Counted from the stretch's first letter, positions 17,053-25,656 are shown. The stretch is DNA of 37,598 nt from Tessaracoccus bendigoensis DSM 12906 (GCF_900141915.1 NZ_FQZG01000040.1:1-37598), one strand, 5' to 3'. The notes: a model not told the origin generated them from the sequence alone. Translations and numbers: made by a program.

Positions 17053-18804
17053 TCAGTGAGGGGCGACCTCTTCCGGCAACCCAGGCGGCGGTTCGCCGAG
17101 TTCTCGACAGTGCCAATCGGCATAGGCGCGCACCGCGGTCGGGAGGGTCGCGAAGATTCGGTCCTGCCCGACCTCGTCAGCGAACCCGGCCGCGTCGAGC
17201 TGGACCTGCAGATCCTGTTTGACACGCGCCATAGCGAAGACGATCCCGCGGATCGCCAGCCGCTGCCGGAGCTGCTCCAGAATGTCGACGGCGGTCAAGT
17301 CCACCTCGACGTTGGCCTCCGCGTTCATCAGGAACCACCTGACGGGTGCGGCGGCGTCGTCGACAGCCGCCTCGGCGCGGGTGAGGAAGTCCTCTGCGTT
17401 GGCGAAGAACAGCGGCGAATCGTAGCGGTAGACGACCAGGCCTGGCACCTGAACCGCATCCGGATAGTCGTCGACGTCGTGCATCCCCGGAACCCCCGGC
17501 ACGTAGCCGAGGATGCCGTCGTGCGCGCGGGCCATCCGGCGGATAAGGTCCAGCAGGGAGAGCCCGACCGCGATCCCGACCCCGACCAGCACCCCGAACG
17601 CCACCACGCAGACCGTCGTCAGCAGCGTGAGGATCAATTCACTTCGCCGGAACCTCGCGATCCTTCGGATCTCACCCACATAGATCAGCCTGACCGCCGC
17701 GTAGATGACAAGGGCCCCGAGGGCTGCATCCGGGAAGGAGGACAGCACCGGACCGGCGAACAGCAGGCACGCCACGACGCACAGCACCGCGACGAGCGAA
17801 TGAAGTTGGGTGCGGGAACCCACGGAGTCGCCAAGCACGGTACGGGAACCACTCGACGAGACGGGAAACCCCTGGAAGATGCCGGACGCGATGTTGGCCG
17901 AGCCAAGGGCCAGCAGTTCCTGGCCCGGGTCGATGTGTTCGTCCCGCTTGGCCGCGAATGCCCGGCTGGTCAGCACGTTGTCGGAGTAGCCAACCACCGC
18001 GATGCCCACCGCCGCCGGAAGCAGCGCCCACACCGTCAGGTCGCCAAGGCCGGGGAACCGGGGAGTCGGCAGGCCCGCGGGAACCTCCCCCACCACGTCG
18101 AGCCCGAGACGCTCGTGGCCCAAGACCGCGACCACCGCCGCGGCCCCTAGCAAGACGATCAGCGGTCCGGGCGCCCGCGGTAGCAGACGCCAGGACAGAA
18201 ACAGCAGGGCCAACACAACCAAGGACATCAACATCGTCGGCACGTGTGTCTCGCCCAACCGGGTGGCGAAATCGACGACCTCGCCAAGCGTGTCGTCGCC
18301 CGTGACCTCGATCTTCGTCACCTTGCCCAACTGGCTGACGATCATCATCACCGCGATGCCCGCCATGTAGCCGATCAGCACAGGACGCGACAGCAACGCC
18401 GCCAAGAACCCGAGCCGCAGCGCCCATCCGACGATGCACACGACGCCCACCGCGATGGCCATCATGGCCGCGACCTCTGCGTATTGCGCTGCCCCTCCTG
18501 CGCTCGCCACGAGCGCGCCGACCCCGGCCGCGGTCATCAGGGCGGTCGTCGACTCCGGCCCGATCGACAATTGGCGCGAGGTGCCAAGCACCGCGTAGAT
18601 CACCATCGGGGCAAGGACCGCCCAAAGGCCGACGACCGCAGGCAGGCCCGCGATGACGGCGTAGGCCATCACCTGGGGAATCAGGTAGGCGGCCACGGTG
18701 ACACCTGAGACCAGGTCGCCCCGAAGCCAGGACCGTTCGTAGCCGCGCAGGACCACGACCCCGGGCAACAATTTCTCCCACAGCCTCGGTTCGCGGCCCT
18801 GCAT
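17053..18804 (-). CDS. SulP family anion transporter with STAS domain
   Basis: The 583-residue protein has a SulP core of 10-14 membrane segments (about residues 20-430) with the N-terminal DLVSGVTVAAYLIPQVMAYA segment and a downstream NIASGIFQGFPVSSSGSRT motif, the family's substrate-site region. A C-terminal STAS domain (about 455-570) contains VRWFLMNAEANVEVDLTAV. SulP proteins carry sulfate, bicarbonate or other oxyanions or dicarboxylates; no sulfur-assimilation or carbonic anhydrase gene is adjacent, so the anion is unknown. The start at 18804 follows TAGATT with a 6-nt spacer, suggesting a leaderless mRNA. Its 3' end abuts the relic. Confidence 0.92.
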   Translation of the reverse strand: MQGREPRLWEKLLPGVVVLRGYERSWLRGDLVSGVTVAAYLIPQVMAYAVIAGLPAVVGLWAVLAPMVIYAVLGTSRQLSIGPESTTALMTAAGVGALVASAGGAAQYAEVAAMMAIAVGVVCIVGWALRLGFLAALLSRPVLIGYMAGIAVMMIVSQLGKVTKIEVTGDDTLGEVVDFATRLGETHVPTMLMSLVVLALLFLSWRLLPRAPGPLIVLLGAAAVVAVLGHERLGLDVVGEVPAGLPTPRFPGLGDLTVWALLPAAVGIAVVGYSDNVLTSRAFAAKRDEHIDPGQELLALGSANIASGIFQGFPVSSSGSRTVLGDSVGSRTQLHSLVAVLCVVACLLFAGPVLSSFPDAALGALVIYAAVRLIYVGEIRRIARFRRSELILTLLTTVCVVAFGVLVGVGIAVGLSLLDLIRRMARAHDGILGYVPGVPGMHDVDDYPDAVQVPGLVVYRYDSPLFFANAEDFLTRAEAAVDDAAAPVRWFLMNAEANVEVDLTAVDILEQLRQRLAIRGIVFAMARVKQDLQVQLDAAGFADEVGQDRIFATLPTAVRAYADWHCRELGEPPPGLPEEVAPH

Positions 18805-18810
18805 GGCCCG

Positions 18811-18816
18811 AATCTA
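18811..18816 (-). promoter_or_regulatory. Leaderless -10 hexamer TAGATT
   Basis: On the minus strand TAGATT (TAnnnT) is followed by CGGGCC and then the SulP ATG at 18804, without a Shine-Dalgarno. Confidence 0.5.
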
Positions 18817-18929
18817 CCCGCTGACAAGCAGGTCCATCAGCTCCACCGCAGAGCGTGACCCAATTGAGAACAATGAGAGCCCCATCGGGTCGGGTCGGGA
18901 AGACTCCGGGTCTGCTACCCGGCCGGGGT

Positions 18930-19451
18930 TCAGCGCCCGGTGTTCTCGGTGCTCCCGGCCGGTCTGGAGCCGAGTTCCTCATCGAGACGCAGCAGCCCGG
19001 GCCCGTCGGAACCCACGAGCCTGATCCGCGCCAGGATCTCGTTGACCGTGGATTCCTCCTCGATCTGCTCATCGACGAACCAGTTGAGCAGCGGACGGGA
19101 ATCGATGTCGCCCTCGGCCTCGGCGGCCCGGTACAGGTTACGGATGGATTCAGACACCACCTGCTCGTGCCTGAGCGCCGCAGAGAACACCTCGGACGGG
19201 GTCGAGCCTGCCCTCACGTCGGGCGCGGCGACGCTCCCGATCGTCGGATGGTCGTCGCGGTCGACGACGTGATCGATGAACTTGTTTGCATGCACGACCT
19301 CTTCGTCGGCCTGGTGTCGCAGCCAGAGCGCCATGCCTGGCAGGTCCTGTACATCCATCTCGATAGCAAGTTGGCGGTAGGCCATCGAGGAGGCGAACTC
19401 CAAGGTGATCTGGTCGTTGAACTTGGCGAGCATCGCTAAAGACAGCTTCAT
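18930..19451 (-). CDS. ftnA: Bacterial non-heme ferritin
   Basis: The 173-residue protein is a four-helix-bundle ferritin. Ferroxidase ligands can be placed at E18 (ITLEF), E51 and H54 (DEEVVHANKF), E96 (RHEQ) and Q129 (DEQIEEES), the same spacing as E. coli FtnA E17, E50, H53, E94 and Q127. It would oxidise ferrous iron and store it inside a 24-subunit shell. The C-terminus after residue ~150 is longer and less conserved. The promoter is clear: TTGGCT, 17 bp, TAGGTT, 6 nt, ATG. No Fur or IdeR box was recognised by eye. It lies upstream of SulP in the same direction, but SulP has its own -10. Confidence 0.93.
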   Translation of the reverse strand: MKLSLAMLAKFNDQITLEFASSMAYRQLAIEMDVQDLPGMALWLRHQADEEVVHANKFIDHVVDRDDHPTIGSVAAPDVRAGSTPSEVFSAALRHEQVVSESIRNLYRAAEAEGDIDSRPLLNWFVDEQIEEESTVNEILARIRLVGSDGPGLLRLDEELGSRPAGSTENTGR

Positions 19452-19457
19452 GAGTGA

Positions 19458-19486
19458 AACCTACGCGGGGCCCGACCTCAAGCCAA
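19458..19486 (-). promoter_or_regulatory. Ferritin promoter, leaderless
   Basis: On the minus strand a -35 TTGGCT (19481-19486), a 17-bp spacer and a -10 TAGGTT (19458-19463) stand 6 nt before the ATG at 19451. This is the best-formed leaderless promoter in the window. Confidence 0.65.
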
Positions 19487-19552
19487 CCCCCCTTACACCG
19501 AGCGAAATCAGGAAACGGGTCCACCCGTCGGTAGGCCGGGTGAGAATTGCGC

Positions 19553-22489
19553 ATGACCGCGCAGGACATCTACCGGCAACTGCCGAAGCGGGAGTTGATA
19601 CTCACGACGCTGGTGACGGCGATGGCCATCGTGATGATCGAGATCGACCGGTTGATCGGGCGCGCCGGGGTCGGCTACACCGCGAGCATGATCGACGCCA
19701 GCAGCCTACGGTCGCCCGTCCCTCTCCCGACGGGCGAATCCTATCCGTGGCTGACGCTGCACCGCCTCGACCAGAGTGCCCACGGCCTCGTGCTCGCGTT
19801 CACGGCCGCCGATCTCATCTTCCTCGTGGCCTACGCGTTGCTGTTCTATGGCCTTCTCGCGCGGGTGGCCGACTCCGGTGTCGTCGGCGAGATGGCACCG
19901 TTCAAGGTGTTGACCCGCCCACGGCCGTGGATGGCGTGGGCCGCCGCCGGGGCAGACCTCGTCGAGGACGCGCTGCTGGTCATCCTGGTGCTGAACGGGT
20001 CTCCGGATGAGCCCATGAACGGTTGGTTGGCCAGCGCAGTCGCGGTGGCCACCTCGATCAAATGGCTCGCGCTGTTCCTGGCCCTCGGGCCCCTGCTCTA
20101 CGCCGTCTTCGGCACCCCGAAGGGGCGGGAGAAGTTGGTGAGGTGGCTCCGAGCCTTCTACCAGCAGCGGTTCTCGCTGCTTGCCGTCCTTCCAGTGGTG
20201 GCGTTGGCGCTCGTTCCGGGGGCCGGCATCTTCGACCAGTTGCCGGACATCCAGCGTGCCTGGTTCGAGTTGGGCGACCGCGGCTGGCAGGGTCCGACCC
20301 ACGCCCTGGTCGCGACGCTGCTGCTCGGCGCCGTCACCTTCGGGGTGTTCGTGCTCGGCAGGCTGTTCACCGACGAGGCCATCCGACGAGTGGAGGATCC
20401 GGGGCCTCTCCCACGCACGATCCTGCGGCAGTGGCTGTACGGGCCGGTCGTGGTCGGCGTCGCGGCCGTCGTCGCCACCGCGCTCGGCGGTGAGGTCCGC
20501 TTCGGACCCCTGATCCTCTTCTGCGCGGTTCCACTTTCCATCGTCGTTTCGTCCTGGATCGTCCGGCGACGTGGCCAAGCGACCGTGCCGCCTCGACTTC
20601 CCAGCGATCTTCCGCTCTCCGAGATCTGGCGGGCCGGGGACCTCCTGGCCCTTGCCGGGCTCGTCGGGGCCTCGCTGGGGCTCGTGCGGTCCTGCACCGT
20701 CATGGTGTTCGCACCCGAAGGCAACGCCGTGCAGCGGGTCATGCCGCTGCTGGGCCTTGCCGGGGCCCTGGCGATCTGGCTGGTGGGCATTCGGGTGCTT
20801 GAGCGATTCGGTCGCCTGATCCCGTTGGTGAACGAGCTCATCAAGCCAGGCGAAGGGGCCGGCCTCCACCGCTCCGCAGACGACGCCGTCGATGCCCGGC
20901 CACCCGCAGCACGCGAGCAGAGGCGTCCGTGGCAGCTCGCCTGGGTCTCCATCCTGCTCAGCACCGCCTGCCTTGCCGCCCTCGCGCTATGGCCGGTTCA
21001 CTTGGGTAACGCCCTCGGTGCGCTCGGGTCGGTGATGTTCGCGCTCGGCAACCTCATCCTCCTGGTCGGCGCGTCGGCCGCGCTGCATGCGCTGTGGGCT
21101 CCGCCGGATGTGTTCTGGACGGGGAAGCTGCGGCTCAGGGAGACGCCGGTGGTGACACTGTTGCTCGCTGCGGTGCTGGCCGCGGGGCTCGGTGGCAGCA
21201 CCCCGGAGGTCCACGGATTGCGCGAAGGCGGGCAACAGCCGACGGCGGGGATGACCTTCGAGGTCGCCGTCGACGGTTGGAAGAGCCGTACGGAGGGCTG
21301 CACCGTCGAGGTCGATGGAAAGCAGTTCCGGCCCCTGATCCTCCTGGCCTCGGAAGGCGGCGGAATCCGAGCCGCCTACTGGACCGCAGCTGCACTCGAC
21401 GTGCTCGCGAGGGAGACACGCTGCGGGGTCGACGCCATCGCAGTCGCTTCGGGGGTCAGTGGCGGTTCCGTCGGGTTGGCGACCGCACGTGCGAGCAAGA
21501 CCGGAGGGGCCGGTGAGGCCGTGTGGCGCATGGGCGGTGACGACGCTCTGGCTCAGGCCACCCTCGGCCTGCTCGTCCGCGACCCGGCGAACACGGTCAC
21601 CGGGGTGGCCGCCCCGGTGGACGGGCGGTGGCTCGACCGCGCCGGCCTCATGGAGGTGGCTTGGGAGCAGGCCATACCCGGCCTGGGCACGAACTTCTAC
21701 GGCCCACCGTTGAGCGACGCGCTGCCCGCACCGCTGATCCTGAACTCCACCGACGCGACGTCGGGTTGCCGGGTTCTGGTGACCCAACTGGAGGTCGGCG
21801 ACGGCGGGGCTGCCCTCTGCGCGGACGCGGCTGCCCCCTTGCCGTACAGCCGCGACTTCCGTTCCTACCTCGGCAACTCCCAGGAGTGCCCGACGGGTCT
21901 TCGGCTGTCGACCGCCGCCATGCTGTCTGCCCGCTTTCCGTATGTCACGCCGTCGGCCGTGGTCGGGCCCTGCGGCGCCGCCCCAGTGGGGCAGCTGATC
22001 GACGGCGGGTACGCGGAGGGCAGCGGGCTGGGGTCGCTGGTCGACGTGGCGCCGCGGTTGTTGGCGGAGGTGAAGGGGGATCGCACCGAGTTGCCCGTGC
22101 TGCCGATCCTCGTGTATCTGGACAACGGGCTGCCCGACGACCGCACCAGTGCACCGCCCGAGACGCACCCGGAGCTACTGGTCCCGCCGCTGGGGGCCCT
22201 CGTCGCGGGAGGCACCCAGAAGTCCCCCACCGCATGGCTCCAGCGGGCGGCAGCCTTGTCGGTCGGCCGGGTCAACGTCGAAGCGACGAAGGTGTTCGTC
22301 GTGGCCCAGGACAGCCAGTCCGCGGTCGAGGCCCCGATGGGCTGGGTCCTGTCGAGGGCCAGCCGGACGTCCATGGACTCCTCGCTGGGCCGGGAGGTCG
22401 CGTCCTGCAAGGCCGGGGACATCGGCGCCTCGGGTACCAGGTACCCGGGCATGGCGGGGCTGCTCGACCTGTTTGGCGCGTGCCCCTGA
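19553..22489 (+). CDS. Polytopic membrane protein with C-terminal patatin-like phospholipase
   Basis: The 978-residue protein has about a dozen membrane helices over residues 1-560, then a cytoplasmic or outward patatin-like domain. The domain shows the oxyanion loop EGGGIRAAYW near residue 601, the nucleophile motif GVSGG near 633 and the dyad aspartate in DGGYAEG near 816. Patatins hydrolyse acyl esters of phospholipids or galactolipids with a Ser-Asp dyad. The fusion to a large multi-span membrane half is unusual compared with soluble bacterial patatins, and the substrate is unknown. ATG 19553 is preferred over TTG 19547; no strong ribosome-binding site is present for either. It is convergent with the acyltransferase gene, 9 bp apart. 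Confidence 0.82.
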   Translation: MTAQDIYRQLPKRELILTTLVTAMAIVMIEIDRLIGRAGVGYTASMIDASSLRSPVPLPTGESYPWLTLHRLDQSAHGLVLAFTAADLIFLVAYALLFYGLLARVADSGVVGEMAPFKVLTRPRPWMAWAAAGADLVEDALLVILVLNGSPDEPMNGWLASAVAVATSIKWLALFLALGPLLYAVFGTPKGREKLVRWLRAFYQQRFSLLAVLPVVALALVPGAGIFDQLPDIQRAWFELGDRGWQGPTHALVATLLLGAVTFGVFVLGRLFTDEAIRRVEDPGPLPRTILRQWLYGPVVVGVAAVVATALGGEVRFGPLILFCAVPLSIVVSSWIVRRRGQATVPPRLPSDLPLSEIWRAGDLLALAGLVGASLGLVRSCTVMVFAPEGNAVQRVMPLLGLAGALAIWLVGIRVLERFGRLIPLVNELIKPGEGAGLHRSADDAVDARPPAAREQRRPWQLAWVSILLSTACLAALALWPVHLGNALGALGSVMFALGNLILLVGASAALHALWAPPDVFWTGKLRLRETPVVTLLLAAVLAAGLGGSTPEVHGLREGGQQPTAGMTFEVAVDGWKSRTEGCTVEVDGKQFRPLILLASEGGGIRAAYWTAAALDVLARETRCGVDAIAVASGVSGGSVGLATARASKTGGAGEAVWRMGGDDALAQATLGLLVRDPANTVTGVAAPVDGRWLDRAGLMEVAWEQAIPGLGTNFYGPPLSDALPAPLILNSTDATSGCRVLVTQLEVGDGGAALCADAAAPLPYSRDFRSYLGNSQECPTGLRLSTAAMLSARFPYVTPSAVVGPCGAAPVGQLIDGGYAEGSGLGSLVDVAPRLLAEVKGDRTELPVLPILVYLDNGLPDDRTSAPPETHPELLVPPLGALVAGGTQKSPTAWLQRAAALSVGRVNVEATKVFVVAQDSQSAVEAPMGWVLSRASRTSMDSSLGREVASCKAGDIGASGTRYPGMAGLLDLFGACP

Positions 22490-22498
22490 ACAGGCGGG

Positions 22499-24502
22499 CT
22501 ACTGGGGCAGGAGGTCGTCGATCGCCTGGGCGAACTTCTCCGAGTTCAGCATCGTCCAGGTGCGGGTGAGGTGGTTGCCGTCCCAGGATGTGGTGATTCC
22601 CTCGTCGACGACGGGGCAGACCTCCTCGTCGCAGTATTCGTCAGCCATGTCCAGGAAGGTGAAACCGGGAAGGTCCGGCACCAGCAGATCCGCCGATAAC
22701 CCGTCGGCCCGGGGAACGTAGCATGCGTCGGCGCCCATGTTCTCCAGGCAACTCAACGGTTGGAAGCCGAAGCTCGGGTTGTCCCTGACGCCGAGGACGG
22801 GGATTCCGGCATCGAGCAATTGGCCGACCTGCGTCATCTTCCATTCGGGAACCTCCTCCACTTTGTCCGTGGTTCGTGTGGCGGTGGTGATCACCAGTTC
22901 GGGCGGGTCGTCGATGAGTCGCTCGGTGACCTGTTCGATCCACTGCGGACACGAGGGGTGCAGTTCCATGCCTGAGTTGAGGACGTCGCCGAACGGGCAG
23001 GCTCCTTTGGTGATCGAGATCAGGCGGAGGTCGCGCTCTTCGGCGATGGCGGCGATGGCGTCGATCCACTGGGTGTCGTGGGAGCCGCCCACCAACGCGA
23101 CGGTGCGGGACGAATCTGTCGCTCCCCACTCGCATTCGATCACCTCGGCCGGCCTGGTGCCCTGCTGGCATTCCATGGCGTATGCGGCGACGAGATCCTG
23201 CCGGGCGATCAGCGTCGACGGCACGTAGCTGCCGGGCTCCGGGTCGTTGCCTACGAGCACCGCCTCGACGGCGGCCCAATCCTGTGACTCGCGGGTTTCA
23301 GCCATCCACCCCCACGCTATGAGGCTGGCGAACGAAGGTGCCAACAGGAGCAGGATCGCGAGGATGGAAGCGACGGCGGAGCGTTTGAGGAGCGCCGCTG
23401 AGCGGATCGGCTGCTCGACGAACTTGGTCGTCACCACGGCGAGCACCGCGGACACGAACAGGATCGCCATGCCTGCCGGGAGCGAGACGTCTCTGCCGAA
23501 CTGCTGCTGGTAGGTGACCAGGATCGGCCAGTGCCACAGGTAGAAGGCGAACGACGAGTCGGCGAACCAGAGCAACGGCCGCGCCTTCAGGACTCCAGGT
23601 TCGGCCCCGAACCGGGCCGAGACGATGATTGCGGCGGCGGCGCCGACCGGCACCAGGGCGACGAAGCCGGGGAGCAGCTGCGACGCGTCGACGACCGCGG
23701 CGAACGACACGATCACGGCCAACCCTGCCCACCCGAGGACGCTGAGGAGACGCTGCGCCTGGAACGATACCGGTCGCGTCGCGAGCCGTCCGAGGGCCAC
23801 GGCCAGCAGAGCGCCTGCGAGGAACTCCCAGAACCTGCTCCCCAGGTGGAAGTAGGCCGCCGCCTGGTTGACCGAGGTGAAGTAGACCGAGAACGTGAGC
23901 GAGGCGGCGAAGACCACCCCGGCCACCACGAGCAGTGCCCGGCGATAGGCCGTGCGAAGGAGCCGTGCCATCGCCGCCGCGATCAGCGCTAGGAGGGGAA
24001 AAATGACATAGGACTGGACCTGGATGGCCAACGCCCAGAACTGTTGGAATGGCGAGGCGCTGAGGTCGTTCGCGAGATAGTCGTTGCCCTCGCTGATGAG
24101 GTGCCAGTTCTCGAAGAAGAACATGCTGGCGTAGCCGTGAGCGATGTTTGCCTCCCACAGGGAGGGCGACATGAGCAGGATGGACGCCCCCACCGTCGCG
24201 ACGATCACCACGGTGGCCGAGGGCACGACGCGCCTCGCCGTCCGCAGGAGGTAGGCCCCGACGCCAGCCAGACGCTGCCTGCTTTCGGGTTGCGTCACGA
24301 TCTTGGCCATGGACGCTGTGGCGAAGTACCCCGCTACGACGAAGAAGACGTCGACACCGCCGGAGACCCGATGGAACCAGATGTGATAGACGGCGACCAT
24401 GAGGGCCGCGACTGTGCGGAGCCCTTGCACGCCGTAGAGGTAGGGCTTCGGGTTTGTTGGGGGTCGGGTCGTCTGGATCTCCACGACTGCTGCACCCGCC
24501 AC
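22499..24502 (-). CDS. OafA/YrhL-type acyltransferase with C-terminal SGNH domain
   Basis: The 667-residue protein has an acyltransferase-3 domain (about residues 20-380, ten membrane segments) beginning YLYGVQGLRTVAALMVAVYH with the family His, and VDVFFVVAGYF after it. A periplasm-side SGNH hydrolase-like domain follows, with VALVGGSHDTQW near 472 and the catalytic-type DGNHLT near 641. Such two-domain proteins transfer acetyl or other acyl groups from the cytoplasm to cell-surface polysaccharide, peptidoglycan or lipids. The start is GTG 24502: GGAGGA lies 7 nt upstream, whereas the open frame further 5' lacks signals. It is not inside a recognisable polysaccharide cluster. Confidence 0.88.
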   Translation of the reverse strand: MAGAAVVEIQTTRPPTNPKPYLYGVQGLRTVAALMVAVYHIWFHRVSGGVDVFFVVAGYFATASMAKIVTQPESRQRLAGVGAYLLRTARRVVPSATVVIVATVGASILLMSPSLWEANIAHGYASMFFFENWHLISEGNDYLANDLSASPFQQFWALAIQVQSYVIFPLLALIAAAMARLLRTAYRRALLVVAGVVFAASLTFSVYFTSVNQAAAYFHLGSRFWEFLAGALLAVALGRLATRPVSFQAQRLLSVLGWAGLAVIVSFAAVVDASQLLPGFVALVPVGAAAAIIVSARFGAEPGVLKARPLLWFADSSFAFYLWHWPILVTYQQQFGRDVSLPAGMAILFVSAVLAVVTTKFVEQPIRSAALLKRSAVASILAILLLLAPSFASLIAWGWMAETRESQDWAAVEAVLVGNDPEPGSYVPSTLIARQDLVAAYAMECQQGTRPAEVIECEWGATDSSRTVALVGGSHDTQWIDAIAAIAEERDLRLISITKGACPFGDVLNSGMELHPSCPQWIEQVTERLIDDPPELVITTATRTTDKVEEVPEWKMTQVGQLLDAGIPVLGVRDNPSFGFQPLSCLENMGADACYVPRADGLSADLLVPDLPGFTFLDMADEYCDEEVCPVVDEGITTSWDGNHLTRTWTMLNSEKFAQAIDDLLPQ

Positions 24503-24593
24503 TTGTTGTTCCTCCGAGCCTCGGCTGCCCCGCGAATGGGCACCAAACGGTATCACTCCACCGTCGATGACGCGGTGCCGGGTCGGGTGGGGC

Positions 24594-24735
24594 GTTGAGC
24601 ACTATTCAGGGTTCGTTTCGGGGCCGGGTCAGGTGGGGGCGTTGAGCACTAATCCGGGTTCGTTTCGGGGCCGCCGGGTCAGGTGGGGGCGTTGAGCACT
24701 AATCCGGGTTCGTTTGCCGAAATGACGCCTGGTTG
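24594..24735. repeat. 47-50 bp tandem repeat
   Basis: GTTGAGCACTA begins copies at 24594, 24641 and 24691 (periods 47 and 50 bp). Each continues with a GGGTTCGTTT word and GGGGCCGGGTCAGGTGGGGGC; the third breaks off after GTTCGTTT. The inverted word ATAGTGCTCAA follows at about 24762-24772. It lies upstream of the acyltransferase start, but no promoter function can be shown. Confidence 0.75.
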
Positions 24736-24883
24736 CGGCGTGTCGGCGATCGAGTGCGGGATAGTGCTCAAACCCTGCGGCCAGCACCCCGGCCCGCAGG
24801 GACGCCGTCGAGCTTGTCAGGTCGCCGTCGCCAGTCCAGCTCCTCGGGGCCCCGCCACCGGCCCGGCCCAGACGTCCGCCCGT

Positions 24884-25005
24884 CACCAGCGAAATAGCCA
24901 GACACCAGCGAAATACAGCAGGTAACGCGAAAGACCCCAGGTAACCGCGACAAACCCCAGGTGACGACGTCGAACCACAGGTAACCGCGGCGAACCGGTG
25001 ACGAC
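24884..25005. repeat. ~20-bp tandem repeats, same family as the 14.8-15.7 kb array
   Basis: Units begin at 24884 and 24903 (CACCAGCGAAATA twice), then CAGGTAAC/CAGGTGAC words at 24919, 24938, 24958 and 24978, with a decayed one near 24995. Spacing is 18-20 bp throughout. The GTCACCAGCGA and GACACCAGCGA words match units in the 14827-15682 array. The array ends about 40 bp before the DnaA-box-like cluster. Confidence 0.7.
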
Positions 25006-25043
25006 CCCCGGCCCAGCCGACCCGCTGAACGACAGCTATGTAA

Positions 25044-25116
25044 TTATCCCCAGTGTTGACAACCCTGTGGACAACTGTGTGGGCAGCAGTGGATATCCTT
25101 CCGCACCTGTGGATCG
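25044..25116. promoter_or_regulatory. Cluster of DnaA-box-like sequences
   Basis: TTATCCCCA (25044-25052, one mismatch to TTATCCACA) and TGTGGACAA (25066-25074, the reverse complement of the accepted box TTGTCCACA) are joined by weaker AGTGGATAT (25089-25097) and TGTGGATCG (25108-25116). The first lies in a short AT-rich patch (CTATGTAATTATC). It lies directly in front of arfB. Boxes this short occur by chance, but four in 73 bp is notable. Confidence 0.4.
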
Positions 25117-25124
25117 ACTCTTCC

Positions 25125-25130
25125 TAGACT
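25125..25130 (+). promoter_or_regulatory. Leaderless -10 hexamer TAGACT
   Basis: TAGACT ends 7 nt before the arfB ATG at 25138. No Shine-Dalgarno is present. No clear -35 was found. Confidence 0.5.
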
Positions 25131-25137
25131 GTTACCC

Positions 25138-25578
25138 ATGAAAGACCTGACGCTCGACCCCGGCCCCGGGTTACCCGACGGCCTGGTCATCCCGTCGGCC
25201 GAACTCACCGAGCGCTTCGCCCGGTCGTCAGGGCCGGGCGGCCAAGGCGTCAACACCACCGACAGCAGAGTGCAGCTTTCATTCGACCTCTCCACAACCA
25301 CGGCCCTGACCGATACCCAGCGACTCCGGGCGACCCGACGTCTGAAGCATCGGCTCGTGGGCACGGTGCTGACCGTCGACTCGTCGGAACAGCGCTCACA
25401 GCACCGGAACCGCGAGGCCGCAAGGGCCCGCCTGGCCGCCATCCTGCGCGAGGCGCTGGCTCCCCCACCGCCCAAGCGACGCGCCACCCGCCCGACGAGG
25501 GGGTCGGTCGAGAGGCGACTCTCATCGAAGCGACGACGCGCCGAGACCAAGGCGACCCGGCGACGCCCCGCGGACTGA
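25138..25578 (+). CDS. arfB: Ribosome-rescue peptidyl-tRNA hydrolase ArfB
   Basis: The 146-residue protein is a single-domain release-factor homologue with the catalytic GGQ at residues 34-36 inside SSGPGGQGVNTTDSRVQL. It lacks the codon-recognition domains of RF1 and RF2. The C-terminal tail (about 105-146) is very rich in Arg and Lys, as in ArfB/YaeJ, where the tail enters the empty mRNA channel of stalled ribosomes and the GGQ releases the peptide. Length matches the family (about 140 aa). A leaderless promoter is likely. It is convergent with the ABC ATPase gene, with 78 bp between the stops and no strong terminator. Confidence 0.93.
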   Translation: MKDLTLDPGPGLPDGLVIPSAELTERFARSSGPGGQGVNTTDSRVQLSFDLSTTTALTDTQRLRATRRLKHRLVGTVLTVDSSEQRSQHRNREAARARLAAILREALAPPPPKRRATRPTRGSVERRLSSKRRRAETKATRRRPAD

Positions 25579-25656
25579 CCACCGCCCAGCCAGAACACGA
25601 AAACCGCACCCTGCCAGAGCAGAACCTCCGCCCCGCCAGCGCACGGAGGCCGCCCG

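Noticed and set aside
16447..18150. 567-codon plus-strand frame over the CPBP and SulP genes
   Set aside because: It crosses two real genes in other frames and has the low-complexity composition of a shadow frame.
25020..25137. Chromosomal oriC
   Set aside because: dnaA, dnaN and rpmH are absent and the AT-rich patch is short. Only a DnaA-box-like cluster can be claimed.
25627..25650. CCTCCG...CGGAGG hairpin between arfB and the ABC ATPase gene
   Set aside because: A 6-bp stem with a ~12-nt loop and no U run is too weak to call a terminator.
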